Positions 1 to 8,956 of a stretch of 64,000 nucleotides of DNA are shown piece after piece (positions within the stretch are counted from its first letter, which is position 1; the number at the start of each line of letters is the position of its first letter). This DNA is from Rhizobium sp. RU36D (GTDB lineage: Bacteria; Pseudomonadota; Alphaproteobacteria; Rhizobiales; Rhizobiaceae): NCBI RefSeq assembly GCF_900176345.1, contig NZ_FWXU01000004.1, forward strand, positions 248,001 to 312,000, read 5' to 3'. Made by a program: the position numbers and the translations under genes. The notes below the pieces were generated by a model. It was not told the DNA's origin. It did no database searches and saw only the letters and a list, made by a program, of their open reading frames with translations.

Positions 1-6
1 GGTCAT
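1..6 (-). CDS. 5' end of the gene after cysI (only two codons in window)
   Basis: A minus-strand ATG lies at 6..4, ten bases after the cysI stop, and is preceded by a good GAGGA ribosome binding site about seven bases away. Only Met-Thr is inside the window. In rhizobia cysI is often followed by a short DUF934 gene of the same operon, so that is the likely identity, but this is inference from context. Confidence 0.35.
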
Positions 7-15
7 CACAAATCC

Positions 16-1686
16 TCAGGCCGCTTCGGCCGCTGTGCCATAGAGAGCGGCCTTGAAAGGCTGCGGTCCCACGCGGCGATAGGCTTGAAGGAAAGTCTCG
101 TCCTTGGACAAGCGCAGGCCGAGGTAGGTGTCGACGATGGTTTCCACTGCATCGGTGACCTTCTCGGGCTCGAAGCCACGGCCGATGATCTCGCCGATCG
201 AGGCATTCTCGTCGCCAGAACCGCCGAGCGTGATCTGGTAAAGCTCAGCACCCTTCTTCTCCACGCCCAGCAAGCCGATATGGCCCACATGGTGGTGACC
301 GCATGCATTGATGCAGCCGGAGATCTTGATCTTCAGTTCGCCGATTTCCGCCTGCCGGGCCTGGGAGCCGAACCGCTCCGAGATCGCCTGGGCGACGGGA
401 ATGGAACGGGCATTGGCGAGCGCACAATAGTCGAGCCCGGGACAGACGATCATGTCGGTGATCAGGCCGGCATTGGCCGTCGCCAGCTTCGCCGGAAGCA
501 GTGCGTTGTACAGCGCCTCAAGGTCCGCGCGGGCCACATGCGGGAAAATCAGGTTCTGCTCGTGGCTGACCCGGATCTCGTCAAAGGCGAAGCGTTCTGC
601 CAGATCGGCGACCAGATCCATCTGCTCATCCGAGGCGTCGCCGGCAATCCCACCGATCGGCTTCAGGGAAATCGTAACGGTGGCGTAGTCGGGATGATGG
701 TGCGCACCGACATTGCGCTGCACCCAGTCCGAAAAACCGGCATCCGCCTTGCGGGCTCGGGTCAGTTCGGCCCAGCCCTCCGGCCGCTCGGGCAGTGCCG
801 GCGGCGCGAAATAGGTTTCGATGGCGCGGATATCCTGCTCCGGCAGCTTCAATTCGCTATCCCGCAGGTGAGCGAATTCCGCCTCGATCTGACGGGTCAG
901 TTCCTCGACGCCTGTCTCGTGTACCAGGATCTTGATGCGCGCCTTGTACTTGTTGTCACGGCGGCCGTGGAGATTATAGACGCGCACGATCGCGGTCACG
1001 TAGGACAGAAGGTCCTGCTCCGGCAGGAAATCCCGCACCTTCTTGGCGATCAGCGGCGTGCGGCCCTGCCCGCCGCCAACATAAACGGCAAAGCCCAACT
1101 GACCATTGTCATCCTTCTTCAGATGCAGGCCGATGTCGTGGACCTGGATGGCGGCACGATCCGCCGGCGCCCCGGTCACGGCGATCTTGAACTTGCGCGG
1201 CAGGAACGAGAATTCCGGATGTACCGAAGACCACTGCCGTAGAATTTCAGCGTAGGGCCTGGGATCGGCCACTTCATCGGCGGCAGCGCCGGCAAAATGA
1301 TCGGCCGTCACGTTGCGAATGCAATTGCCCGATGTCTGCAGCGCATGCATCTCGACGCTGGCAAGTTCGTCGAGGATCGCCGGCATGTCTGACAGTTTCG
1401 GCCAGTTGAACTGAATGTTCTGCCGCGTCGTGAAATGGCCGTAGCCACGGTCATAGGTGCGTGCCACATGCGCCAGCATCCGCATCTGCCGGGAATTCAG
1501 GGTGCCGTAGGGAATGGCCACGCGCAGCATGTAGGCGTGAAGCTGCAGATAGACGCCGTTCATCAGCCGCAGAGGCTTGAAGGCATCCTCGCTGATCTCG
1601 CCTGCCAGGCGCCGCGCGACCTGGTCGCGAAATTGCTCGACGCGGTTGGAAACGAAGGCGTGATCGAATTCATCGTAACGATACAT
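16..1686 (-). CDS. cysI: Nitrite/sulfite reductase, siroheme/4Fe-4S hemoprotein
   Basis: This 556-residue protein carries out six-electron reduction of sulfite (or nitrite) using coupled siroheme and 4Fe-4S cofactors in the cytoplasm. The four cluster cysteines form the family pattern C-x5-C and C-x3-C: C415, C421, C458 and C462. The conserved TTRQNIQ (86-92) and GNCIRN (120-125) segments of the ferredoxin-like and siroheme domains are also present. I place the start at the ATG of MYRYDEF at 1686, because the longer reading adds 36 low-complexity residues that overlap the DUF2849 gene. It follows a DUF2849 gene and cysG, the siroheme maker, in what looks like one operon. Whether sulfite or nitrite is the real substrate cannot be decided from sequence; cysI fits the assimilatory context. 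Confidence 0.93.
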   Translation of the reverse strand: MYRYDEFDHAFVSNRVEQFRDQVARRLAGEISEDAFKPLRLMNGVYLQLHAYMLRVAIPYGTLNSRQMRMLAHVARTYDRGYGHFTTRQNIQFNWPKLSDMPAILDELASVEMHALQTSGNCIRNVTADHFAGAAADEVADPRPYAEILRQWSSVHPEFSFLPRKFKIAVTGAPADRAAIQVHDIGLHLKKDDNGQLGFAVYVGGGQGRTPLIAKKVRDFLPEQDLLSYVTAIVRVYNLHGRRDNKYKARIKILVHETGVEELTRQIEAEFAHLRDSELKLPEQDIRAIETYFAPPALPERPEGWAELTRARKADAGFSDWVQRNVGAHHHPDYATVTISLKPIGGIAGDASDEQMDLVADLAERFAFDEIRVSHEQNLIFPHVARADLEALYNALLPAKLATANAGLITDMIVCPGLDYCALANARSIPVAQAISERFGSQARQAEIGELKIKISGCINACGHHHVGHIGLLGVEKKGAELYQITLGGSGDENASIGEIIGRGFEPEKVTDAVETIVDTYLGLRLSKDETFLQAYRRVGPQPFKAALYGTAAEAA

Positions 1687-1694
1687 AGGTGTCC

Positions 1695-2009
1695 TCAGGC
1701 TGCAATGAAGTCGGGATCGGCAAAGCCATGGCCCTCGGCATAGGCCATCGTCGGTCCGCCGGCGCGAATGCGCTCGCGCAGCCTCAGCGGCCACAGGATG
1801 CCATCGCGCTCCTCGATCTCGATGACATTGACGTCGACGACGAGGTTGTCGGCATAAGCCTTCTTGCCTGTCGCTTCAAGGGCAGCCACTGCTTCGGCAT
1901 GACGGGCCACGAAAGCCTGCTGCAGGTTTTCGTTCCAGGTGCCGGCGGCATCGAGCCATACGGCGATCCCGTCGCTGAGCCTGTTGGCGGTCAAAACCTT
2001 GTCAACCAT
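1695..2009 (-). CDS. DUF2849 family protein
   Basis: A 104-residue protein of the DUF2849 family, which is habitually found between cysG and the sulfite/nitrite reductase in rhizobia. No catalytic motif is visible; the sequence is soluble and acidic, without signal peptide or membrane segment. I chose the ATG at 2009 over a GTG at 2015 because a GAGGA ribosome binding site sits about eight bases before the ATG but would be almost fused to the GTG. It starts three bases after the cysG stop and ends eight bases before cysI, so all three genes are likely cotranscribed. An accessory role in siroheme-dependent reduction is inferred from position only. Confidence 0.85.
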   Translation of the reverse strand: MVDKVLTANRLSDGIAVWLDAAGTWNENLQQAFVARHAEAVAALEATGKKAYADNLVVDVNVIEIEERDGILWPLRLRERIRAGGPTMAYAEGHGFADPDFIAA

Positions 2010-2011
2010 TG

Positions 2012-3451
2012 TCACGTCCTCGCAAGCATGTCGGCGTCGACGGATACGTCGTGCAACGCCTGTGAATGTTCAAAGCTGGCCCCAGCCACCGCATCGCCGA
2101 TGATCACCATGACGGGTCCTGTTAGGGAGACCATTTGTTCCAGTCGGGGCAGTTGAGCAAGCGTGCCGTGCATCAGCCGCCGCTCTGCCCGTCCCGCATT
2201 TTCCACCACGGCTACGGTGGTGTCCTCCGCCAGGCCCGCGCGGATCAACCGCCCAGCCACAGCCGCTGCATTCGAGCGGCCCATATAGACGGCGACGGTT
2301 GCGCCAGACAAGGCAAGGCGTGCCCAATCCGGAAGGCTGTCGCCATGCAGGTCATGGCCTGTCGTAAACACCATGGAAGAAGCAACGCCACGCAGTGTCA
2401 GCGGCAATTCGAAGTCCGCGGCAGCCGCTAGCGCCGAGGTGATGCCGGGGATGATCTCATAAGCGACACCGGCGGCACGCAGCGCCGCCATCTCTTCCCC
2501 GGCCCGCCCGAACACCAGCGGATCACCAGATTTCAGCCGCACGACACGCTTGCCTTCGCGGCCAAGCTCGACCAGGAGATCGTTGATTTCGTCCTGGGTC
2601 TTGGAATGGCAACCCTTGCGCTTCCCCACGGAAATGCGATGCGCATCACGCCGGCCCATGTCAACGATTGCCTGTGGCACCAGGGCGTCGAACACAATGA
2701 CGTCGGCTTCCATCAGCACGCGATGGGCGCGAAGCGTAAGCAGGTCTTCAGCGCCGGGCCCTGCACCCACCAGGAAAATCCGACCCTCGGCTGCCTGACG
2801 TGCACCCTTCAGAAGACGCGTTGCCTCCCGGCGGGCCTGGCTGAGATCACCGGCCTCGACCGCGTCAGCCACCCGCCCCTTGAAGAACGAACGCCAGTAC
2901 AGGCGACGGGCAACGCCGCGCGGCACAAGCTTTTCGACGGCGCTGCGATAGCTCTCCGCCAGCCGGCCGAGACGCCCCAGCGAGCGCGGCAGCAGGCGAT
3001 CGATGTCCGCCCGGATCATCTGCGCCAGAACCGGTCCTACGCCTTCCGTACCGATCGCCACGGCAACGGGCGCGCGGTTGATCAGGGCGGGCGTGAAGAA
3101 ATCGCAGTAGTCCGGCTGATCCACGGCATTTGCGGGAATCCGCAACGCCCGCGCCGCCGTGACGATGGCGCGATCCTGCGCGGCATCACCGGTCGCGGCG
3201 AAGACAAGCCGCGCTCCATCCAATTGCGCCGGATCAAAAGGGGCGGCGACAACCGGGATAGCCTTCTCCAGCAGAAACGCGCGATAGTCAGGTTCGGCAT
3301 CTTCCGCATAGGCGGTGATGCAGGCCTTGGTGTTTGAAAGAAGGCGCGCCTTGGCGAAGGCCTCGTCGCCAGAACCGAACACAGCCACACCCTCTCCCGC
3401 CACGCGGAAAAAGGCTGGGAAAACCCCAAGCTGCTGTTCATTGATGTCCAT
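2012..3451 (-). CDS. cysG: Siroheme synthase (precorrin-2 dehydrogenase/ferrochelatase plus uroporphyrinogen-III methyltransferase)
   Basis: A 479-residue fusion that converts uroporphyrinogen III to siroheme. The N-terminal half has the nucleotide-binding GSGDEAFAK segment (26-34) and an Asp in the ANAVD motif (D111) matching the catalytic Asp of the dehydrogenase/chelatase. The C-terminal half is an SAM-dependent methyltransferase with VGAGPG at 228-233 and RLKSGDPLVFGR at 305-316. The start at 3451 (MDINEQQ) is preferred because the 41 residues upstream look non-coding. It leads the cysG-DUF2849-cysI operon and supplies the cofactor for the reductase downstream. Confidence 0.93.
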   Translation of the reverse strand: MDINEQQLGVFPAFFRVAGEGVAVFGSGDEAFAKARLLSNTKACITAYAEDAEPDYRAFLLEKAIPVVAAPFDPAQLDGARLVFAATGDAAQDRAIVTAARALRIPANAVDQPDYCDFFTPALINRAPVAVAIGTEGVGPVLAQMIRADIDRLLPRSLGRLGRLAESYRSAVEKLVPRGVARRLYWRSFFKGRVADAVEAGDLSQARREATRLLKGARQAAEGRIFLVGAGPGAEDLLTLRAHRVLMEADVIVFDALVPQAIVDMGRRDAHRISVGKRKGCHSKTQDEINDLLVELGREGKRVVRLKSGDPLVFGRAGEEMAALRAAGVAYEIIPGITSALAAAADFELPLTLRGVASSMVFTTGHDLHGDSLPDWARLALSGATVAVYMGRSNAAAVAGRLIRAGLAEDTTVAVVENAGRAERRLMHGTLAQLPRLEQMVSLTGPVMVIIGDAVAGASFEHSQALHDVSVDADMLART

Positions 3452-3724
3452 AAGCCGATCCTGATGCCAAGCCCGCCCAATATCCGGTTTTCTCATCAAA
3501 AAATGAAGGAACAGGAATCCGATCACTGTCGCCGCATGATATTTCTGTTCTAGGTGAGCCTTTATCCAGAGCAAATCTCACCGGAAACCCGCTTACCGTT
3601 CTGTCTTGGTCCCCGTAACATCGTCGAATCTTACGGTCACCCCGTTCTCATCCCTGTGATTTACAAGCCTGGAGGTCACCGCTACGGTCGCAGCCTAAAT
3701 CCCCGCTATTTCCAAGGTGTCGTC

Positions 3725-4312
3725 TTGTCCCAAAAGCCTCTCGTTTCCCGCCTGCTTGACGTCATGGAGCAGGATATCCTTCCATTGACAGCCAAGGGCG
3801 TTTCAGCCGGGAACAAGGTCTTCGGCGCGGCGATCCTGCGCAAATCGGACCTCTCGCTCGTTATCGCCGAAACCAACAACGAACTGGAAAATCCGCTCTG
3901 GCATGGCGAGGTCCACACCCTTAAGCGGTTTTACGAACTTGGCGAGCGACCCGCGACCTCGGATCTGATTTTCCTTTCCACCCATGAGCCCTGCACCATG
4001 TGCATGTCGGCGATCACCTGGGCCGGGTTTGACAACTTCTATTACTTCTTCAGCCATGAGGATAGCCGCGATGCCTTTGCCATTCCCCACGACCTGAAGA
4101 TCCTGAAAGAGGTATTCGGCCTGGAGCCCGGCGGCTATCGCCGGTCCAACAGCTTCTGGAACTCTTTCTGGACCGCGGACCTGATTGCCGTCAGCGAGGC
4201 ACCGTTGAAACAGCAGTTGCTCGCCCAGTCCGACCGCATCAAGAGTGTGTATGCCGCACTTTCGGACAGGTATCAGTCGACGAAGTCTGATAACGACATT
4301 CCGCTGAACTGA
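3725..4312 (+). CDS. Nucleoside/cytidine deaminase family protein
   Basis: This zinc-dependent deaminase-fold protein has the two signature elements: H60-G-E62 (zinc ligand and proton shuttle) and PCTMC at 89-93 (two cysteine zinc ligands). The start is uncertain. The frame is open back to a GTG at 3554, but the first part does not look protein-like; a TTG at 3725 has an AAGG site eight bases upstream and gives 195 residues, while the first ATG is at 3764. The substrate is not evident: cytidine, guanine and tRNA adenosine deaminases all share this fold. It is divergent from cysG and sits 37 bases before mazG, which also acts on nucleotides, so nucleotide salvage or clean-up is a reasonable inference. 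Confidence 0.75.
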   Translation: MSQKPLVSRLLDVMEQDILPLTAKGVSAGNKVFGAAILRKSDLSLVIAETNNELENPLWHGEVHTLKRFYELGERPATSDLIFLSTHEPCTMCMSAITWAGFDNFYYFFSHEDSRDAFAIPHDLKILKEVFGLEPGGYRRSNSFWNSFWTADLIAVSEAPLKQQLLAQSDRIKSVYAALSDRYQSTKSDNDIPLN

Positions 4313-4349
4313 CATTAGGGGCGCTTGCCCTTCATCGGGAACCACGGCC

Positions 4350-5174
4350 ATGGAAGCTTCCAAGGATATTTCGCGCCTGATCGAGATCATGGCGGCGCTG
4401 CGCGATCCTGACACTGGCTGCCCATGGGATATCGAGCAGTCCTTCGAGACCATCAAGCCCTACACGATCGAGGAAGCCTATGAAGTGGCAGACGCGATTG
4501 AGCGAAACGATCCCGACGACCTGTGCGAGGAACTGGGCGATCTTTTGCTGCAAGTCGTATTCCACGCCAGGATTGCCGAGGAGGCAAAACTCTTCTCCTT
4601 CGGCGACGTCGTCGAGGCGATCACCCGCAAGATGATCCGCCGCCACCCCCATGTATTTGCCCGTTCCGACGCCGATACGCCCGAAGCCGTGAAGGCGCAG
4701 TGGAGCGAGATCAAGGCAGTCGAAAAGGCCGAACGCGCCGCACGCAGAACGGCCCGAGGCGTGACGGAGGATTTCAAAGCGGGCTATCTCGGCGACGTCC
4801 AGCGTTCATTCCCTGCCCTTACGGAAGCTCTCAAACTTCAGGAAAGGGCTGCCAAAGTCGGCTTCGACTGGTCGGATGCAGAGCCGATCCTGGACAAGAT
4901 AGAAGAAGAGATCGGGGAACTGAGGGAAGCGCTGGCGGCAGGTCGACGCGAAAAGGTCGCTGACGAATTGGGCGATCTGATTTTCGCTCTGGTCAATATC
5001 GGTCGCCACGTCGGTTCAGAGCCGGAACAGGCGCTTCGCGGCACCAACACCAAGTTTCGGCGCCGTTTCGGATTCATCGAAAATTCGCTGAAGGCCAGTT
5101 CACAGACACTGGAGGGCGCAAGCCTGGAGCAGATGGAAGAATTGTGGCAGGCCGCTAAGGCGACCGAGCGGTAG
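4350..5174 (+). CDS. mazG: Nucleoside triphosphate pyrophosphohydrolase MazG
   Basis: A 274-residue, two-repeat MazG protein that hydrolyses NTPs and dNTPs to monophosphate and pyrophosphate. Repeat one has the metal-binding EEAYEV (41-46) and EELGD (60-64) helices; repeat two has the matching IEEEIGELREAL and ADELGDLIFA segments. Length and arrangement match the full-length E. coli-type enzyme rather than the short single-domain forms. It ends three bases before the stop of the convergent EAL-domain gene. A housekeeping role in removing aberrant nucleotides is known for the family. Confidence 0.94.
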   Translation: MEASKDISRLIEIMAALRDPDTGCPWDIEQSFETIKPYTIEEAYEVADAIERNDPDDLCEELGDLLLQVVFHARIAEEAKLFSFGDVVEAITRKMIRRHPHVFARSDADTPEAVKAQWSEIKAVEKAERAARRTARGVTEDFKAGYLGDVQRSFPALTEALKLQERAAKVGFDWSDAEPILDKIEEEIGELREALAAGRREKVADELGDLIFALVNIGRHVGSEPEQALRGTNTKFRRRFGFIENSLKASSQTLEGASLEQMEELWQAAKATER

Positions 5175-5177
5175 GGT

Positions 5178-6425
5178 CTAGGCGCTTACTCCCGCTCCAT
5201 TTAGAGCCTCGATCGGTGCAGGCCTCGCCAGCAAATAGCCCTGCCCCAAACGCACCCCGAGCCCTTGAAGGGTCAGCAACTCCTGCTCTGTCTCGATGCC
5301 TTCGGCGACGATCTGGCAGCTGACATGGCCGCCGAAACTCACGATCGCCGCAGCCAGGGCCTGCCGCACCGGGTCCATGTCGATGGAGCGCGTCAGGCTC
5401 ACATCCAATTTGATGATATCGGGCCGGATGCTGAGGACGTGACGGAGGCTCGCATAGCCCGAGCCGGCATCATCGACGGCGATCCGCAAGCCCTTGGAGC
5501 GAAGCCCAGCGAGCGCCTTCATCAACGGCTCGTAGTCCTCCACCTGTTCATGCTCTGTTAGCTCAAGCACGATGCGTTCCAGGGGATAGCCAGCGAACAC
5601 CTCCGCGAGATCGCTTTCGATCACGGTCTGCGGCGAGAGGTTGAGTGCGAGATAGGCGCCGTCTCCCCAGAGCGGCTTGTATCCCTCAAGCGCCTTCCGC
5701 ACCGCCGCGATTTCCATCGCCAGGCGCATGCCGACCGTCGCGGCATCGGCAAACCAGCGATCCGGTCCTTGCTGCGGCGGCCCTGAAAAGCGGGACAAGG
5801 CTTCGCATCCGGCACGCGTCATGCCGTCGAGCCGCATGATCGGTTGGTAGACGATGTCAGGCTGGCCGCGTGCCATGGCGCCCGAGATGCGGTCGCTGAG
5901 AGTGTCCCGCTCGCGCCTGACGGCAACTTTCTGCTCCACCTGCCGCCCCAGCAGATCGGCAACGGCGCGCATCGTCTGCAAGTCGCGCGTGCGCAACGAG
6001 GTGTCTGGAAAGGAACTGAAGCAGCAGAGCGTCCCGTAAACACTGCCGTCGGTCAGTCGGATCGGCACGCTGATATGCGAGCCGATCGGCAACAAGCTCG
6101 TCTCGGGAATGCCAAGCGCGGCGGGGATGAGAGAGGTATCGGGAATGAGCTCCGGCAATTCGCCCGAAACGACCTTCCGACAATAGCCGCTGTCCATCGA
6201 CAGGCGCTGGCCTTGGAAGAGAGGCGGCTTGGCGAGGATACTATCGACGCGGCGAAAGATGCGCTCTTCTCCCTGAAACTCCGACACAAACCCGACCTCC
6301 ATCCCCAGATGGGAACGGACAGCCTTCAAGGCGTTTTCGATATCATGATCAGGAATATCGGCGACTTGTGCCTCGTTTGACTGCAACAATAGTGCATCTG
6401 CCAATGGGGATTCGAACCGCATCAA
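5178..6425 (-). CDS. GAF-EAL c-di-GMP phosphodiesterase
   Basis: A 415-residue cytoplasmic protein with an N-terminal GAF sensor domain (about 25-165) and a C-terminal EAL domain (about 180-410), with no GGDEF partner domain and no membrane segment. The EAL site looks complete: E208-A-L, N262, E288, the D318-D319 pair in the DDAGSG loop, K339, D341, E375 and Q395. I therefore predict active c-di-GMP hydrolysis, gated by whatever the GAF domain senses (ligand unknown). It is convergent with mazG and has no obvious operon partner. An effect on motility, biofilm or surface polysaccharide is the usual outcome for this class, but the target is not visible here. Confidence 0.9.
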   Translation of the reverse strand: MMRFESPLADALLLQSNEAQVADIPDHDIENALKAVRSHLGMEVGFVSEFQGEERIFRRVDSILAKPPLFQGQRLSMDSGYCRKVVSGELPELIPDTSLIPAALGIPETSLLPIGSHISVPIRLTDGSVYGTLCCFSSFPDTSLRTRDLQTMRAVADLLGRQVEQKVAVRRERDTLSDRISGAMARGQPDIVYQPIMRLDGMTRAGCEALSRFSGPPQQGPDRWFADAATVGMRLAMEIAAVRKALEGYKPLWGDGAYLALNLSPQTVIESDLAEVFAGYPLERIVLELTEHEQVEDYEPLMKALAGLRSKGLRIAVDDAGSGYASLRHVLSIRPDIIKLDVSLTRSIDMDPVRQALAAAIVSFGGHVSCQIVAEGIETEQELLTLQGLGVRLGQGYLLARPAPIEALNGAGVSA

Positions 6426-6520
6426 CGCCTCCGTGACGAAGCAGCACTATATGAGAACGAGTTTAGATTTGGCAAATGTCATGCAACAAGAAATTGAGCA
6501 TATTGCATTCTGATGCCCGT

Positions 6521-7951
6521 TCACGCAGCAGCCATGGCCTTGGAAAGACGATCGTAGATTGTTTGGTCCATCATGAAGCCGACATTGAAGCGCATGAAGT
6601 TAGTCGCAGTCTGCGCTGAACTGAAGACATTTCCAGGGGCCAGGACGAGCCCTTCCGCCAGTGCCGCCTGAGCAACCCGGCCTGAATCGAGGTTCCCAGG
6701 AAGCCTGCACCAGAGATAGAAGCCACCCCGCGGCTGTATCCAGGGCTCGATGTCCAGCCTCGAAAGGCGCTCGGTGACATCGCGGCGCGCCCGCGCCAGC
6801 TTGCGGCGCAGGTCCTCCATATGCTTGCGATAGCTTCCACCGGACAGGATTTCCGACAGCAACTCGGCCGCCAGCGGGCTCGGTCCGCCGAAATTGGTGG
6901 CGACCTGCAAGTCCACCAGCCCTTCGATCCAGTTACTCTTGGCTGCGATATAGCCGCATCTGACCGATGCGGATAGCGTTTTTGAGAAACTGCCGATTCG
7001 AATGACCCGTTGAAGCCCGTCGAAGGTCGCCAGACGCGATGACGGTTCCGGTTCGAAATCGGCGAAGATATCATCTTCGACAATGGTGAGGTCATGCCGG
7101 GCGGCAGAGCTGAGCAATCGATGCAACGACTGCGGCGATGGCGTTGCTCCGGTCGGATTGTGAAGACCGGTATTAGTCAGATAAAGCTTTGGCCTCTCGG
7201 CCGCCAGGAGCGCCTCGAAGGCTGCGGTGTCAGGGCCTGATGGCGTGTAGGGCACCGAGACAAGGCGGACCTGGTGCACCTTGAGCATGGCCTGGAAGTT
7301 GAAGTAGCAGGGGTCATCGACAACAACCACATCGCCCGGCCTTAGTAGGAAGCGGCAGACCAGATCCAGGGCCTGGGTGCCCGTGTTGGTGAGCATCAGG
7401 TTGTCGGGCTCGGCTTCCAGACCCTCCTCGGCCAGACGAGCCAGCAACAGCCGTCGCAGCGTCACCGAGCCCTTCGTCGATCCGTAAAAGGACAGCAGCT
7501 CGTCGCCGCTCCGTGCCGCATGCCGCAAAGCGCGGCGCATCGCATCATTCGGCATCCAGTCCGCCGGCAGCCAACCGCATCCCGGCTTGGGCATATCGGG
7601 TTCCGCATCGAGCGACAGCCGCGAAACCCAGAACGGATCAATGGCCCGCGCCTGCGGGGTTGACGCCTGCGTGAGCGTCAACGGCGGCAATGCCTGGCCG
7701 GAAACATAGAAGCCAGAACCTGGTCGCGCCTTGATCAGTCCCTCGGCCGCCATCAGGTCGTAGGCACTGACAACGGTGGAGGGTGACACGCCGAGCGTCG
7801 ACGCAAGGCTGCGGATGGACGGGAGCCGGTCGCCCTCAACAAGAGCTCGACTGCCGATCCGCCCCTTGATTGCCCTGATAACGCTGTCGGTGCGGGTTTC
7901 CTTCAAGTCACCAGTCATCATTCCGCCGATCGTACTGCTCAACGTATCCAT
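6521..7951 (-). CDS. MocR/GntR-family regulator with aminotransferase-like domain
   Basis: A 476-residue chimera of an N-terminal GntR winged helix (about 20-85, with the LGVSPSTVVSAYDLM recognition segment) and a fold-type I aminotransferase domain. PLP-binding residues are kept: K324 in the SFSKT motif, N265 in HNPTG and D293-D294. Such MocR proteins usually sense PLP or an amino-acid aldimine and control a neighbouring gene. The neighbour is a divergently transcribed EamA exporter 117 bases away, making regulation of that gene and autoregulation likely. The ATG at 7951 is the longest start; a second ATG pair at 7921/7918 is possible and would leave the inverted repeat at 7948-7973 fully upstream. 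Confidence 0.9.
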   Translation of the reverse strand: MDTLSSTIGGMMTGDLKETRTDSVIRAIKGRIGSRALVEGDRLPSIRSLASTLGVSPSTVVSAYDLMAAEGLIKARPGSGFYVSGQALPPLTLTQASTPQARAIDPFWVSRLSLDAEPDMPKPGCGWLPADWMPNDAMRRALRHAARSGDELLSFYGSTKGSVTLRRLLLARLAEEGLEAEPDNLMLTNTGTQALDLVCRFLLRPGDVVVVDDPCYFNFQAMLKVHQVRLVSVPYTPSGPDTAAFEALLAAERPKLYLTNTGLHNPTGATPSPQSLHRLLSSAARHDLTIVEDDIFADFEPEPSSRLATFDGLQRVIRIGSFSKTLSASVRCGYIAAKSNWIEGLVDLQVATNFGGPSPLAAELLSEILSGGSYRKHMEDLRRKLARARRDVTERLSRLDIEPWIQPRGGFYLWCRLPGNLDSGRVAQAALAEGLVLAPGNVFSSAQTATNFMRFNVGFMMDQTIYDRLSKAMAAA

Positions 7952-7973
7952 ACAGATTGTCGAGATTGTATGG
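7948..7973. promoter_or_regulatory. Inverted repeat over the MocR gene start, probable operator
   Basis: CCATACA (7948-7954) and TGTATGG (7967-7973) form perfect 7-base arms around a 12-base spacer. Inside lies a direct repeat, AGATTGT-CG-AGATTGT. The left arm overlaps the assigned start codon of the MocR gene, and the site lies between that gene and the EamA exporter. The mixture of inverted and direct repeats is typical of MocR operators, so this is a good candidate binding site. No binding has been shown. Confidence 0.5.
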
Positions 7974-8068
7974 CTTTGTGTCTGTCATTGCCAGCCCCCG
8001 AAGAGTAATTCTGGCGCATCGACATCATCGTGCCGCCGGATCTTGTGGCGCGCGGCCAGCGAGGCATC

Positions 8069-8932
8069 ATGAAATCTTCCCTTGAAGGCTGGGGCAGCGG
8101 ACTGCTCGGCGTGATCATTTTCAGCGGCTCACTTCCTGCCACGCGCGTCGCGGTGACGGATTTCTCGCCGCTCTTCCTCACCTCCGCGCGCGCCGTCATA
8201 GCCGCGACCCTGGCATCTGCCTTGCTGTTTGCGCTTCGTCAGCAACGGCCCCACGGCTCCGACATGCGCTCGCTGGCCATCGTGGCGCTCGGTGTCGTGG
8301 TGGGCTTTCCGCTGCTGACGGCTCTGGCCCTGCAATCCATTTCGGCCGCGCGATCGATCGTCTTCATCGGCATGCTGCCGCTTGCGACCGCGATCTTTGC
8401 CGTTCTGCGCGGTGGCGAGCGGCCAAAGCCCCTGTTCTGGCTTTTCTCCGTCGCCGGCAGCACCATCGTCGCTGGCTATGCGCTTGGCGCAGGCACACAT
8501 GCTGATCTGCTCGGCGATGGCCTTATGGTCGCGGCGGTGATCGTCTGCGGCCTTGGTTATGCGGAGGGAGCAACGCTGTCACGCAAGCTGGGTGGTTGGC
8601 AGGTCATTTCCTGGGCGCTGCTTTTCTCCCTGCCGGTCATGGCCGCCATCGCCATCTGGACCTTGCCGGAAACATGGACAGGGATCGCCATGTCCTCATG
8701 GATCGGACTTGGCTATGTCTCCCTGTTTAGCATGCTGATTGGTTTCGTCTTCTGGTACCGAGGACTGGCGATCGGGGGCATCGCGAGTGTTGGCCAATTG
8801 CAACTGCTGCAGCCCTTTCTCGGGCTTTTGCTTGCGGCACTGTTGCTGCATGAAACGGTGAGCCCGTTGATGGCCGTAACGACCCTGGCCGTCGTGGCGT
8901 GTGTAGCCGGCGCGCGGAAATTCGCGCGCTAG
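8069..8932 (+). CDS. EamA-family (DMT) inner-membrane transporter
   Basis: A 287-residue integral membrane protein with about ten hydrophobic helices arranged as two EamA repeats, the hallmark of drug/metabolite exporters. The start at 8069 is chosen over a GTG at 8030 because GAGG lies five bases before the ATG. It is transcribed away from a MocR regulator, a common pairing in which the regulator senses an amino acid or vitamin B6-linked metabolite and the permease exports it. The substrate cannot be read from sequence. Confidence 0.88.
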   Translation: MKSSLEGWGSGLLGVIIFSGSLPATRVAVTDFSPLFLTSARAVIAATLASALLFALRQQRPHGSDMRSLAIVALGVVVGFPLLTALALQSISAARSIVFIGMLPLATAIFAVLRGGERPKPLFWLFSVAGSTIVAGYALGAGTHADLLGDGLMVAAVIVCGLGYAEGATLSRKLGGWQVISWALLFSLPVMAAIAIWTLPETWTGIAMSSWIGLGYVSLFSMLIGFVFWYRGLAIGGIASVGQLQLLQPFLGLLLAALLLHETVSPLMAVTTLAVVACVAGARKFAR

Positions 8933-8956
8933 GCTGGAGGCGGTAAGTATGACGAC

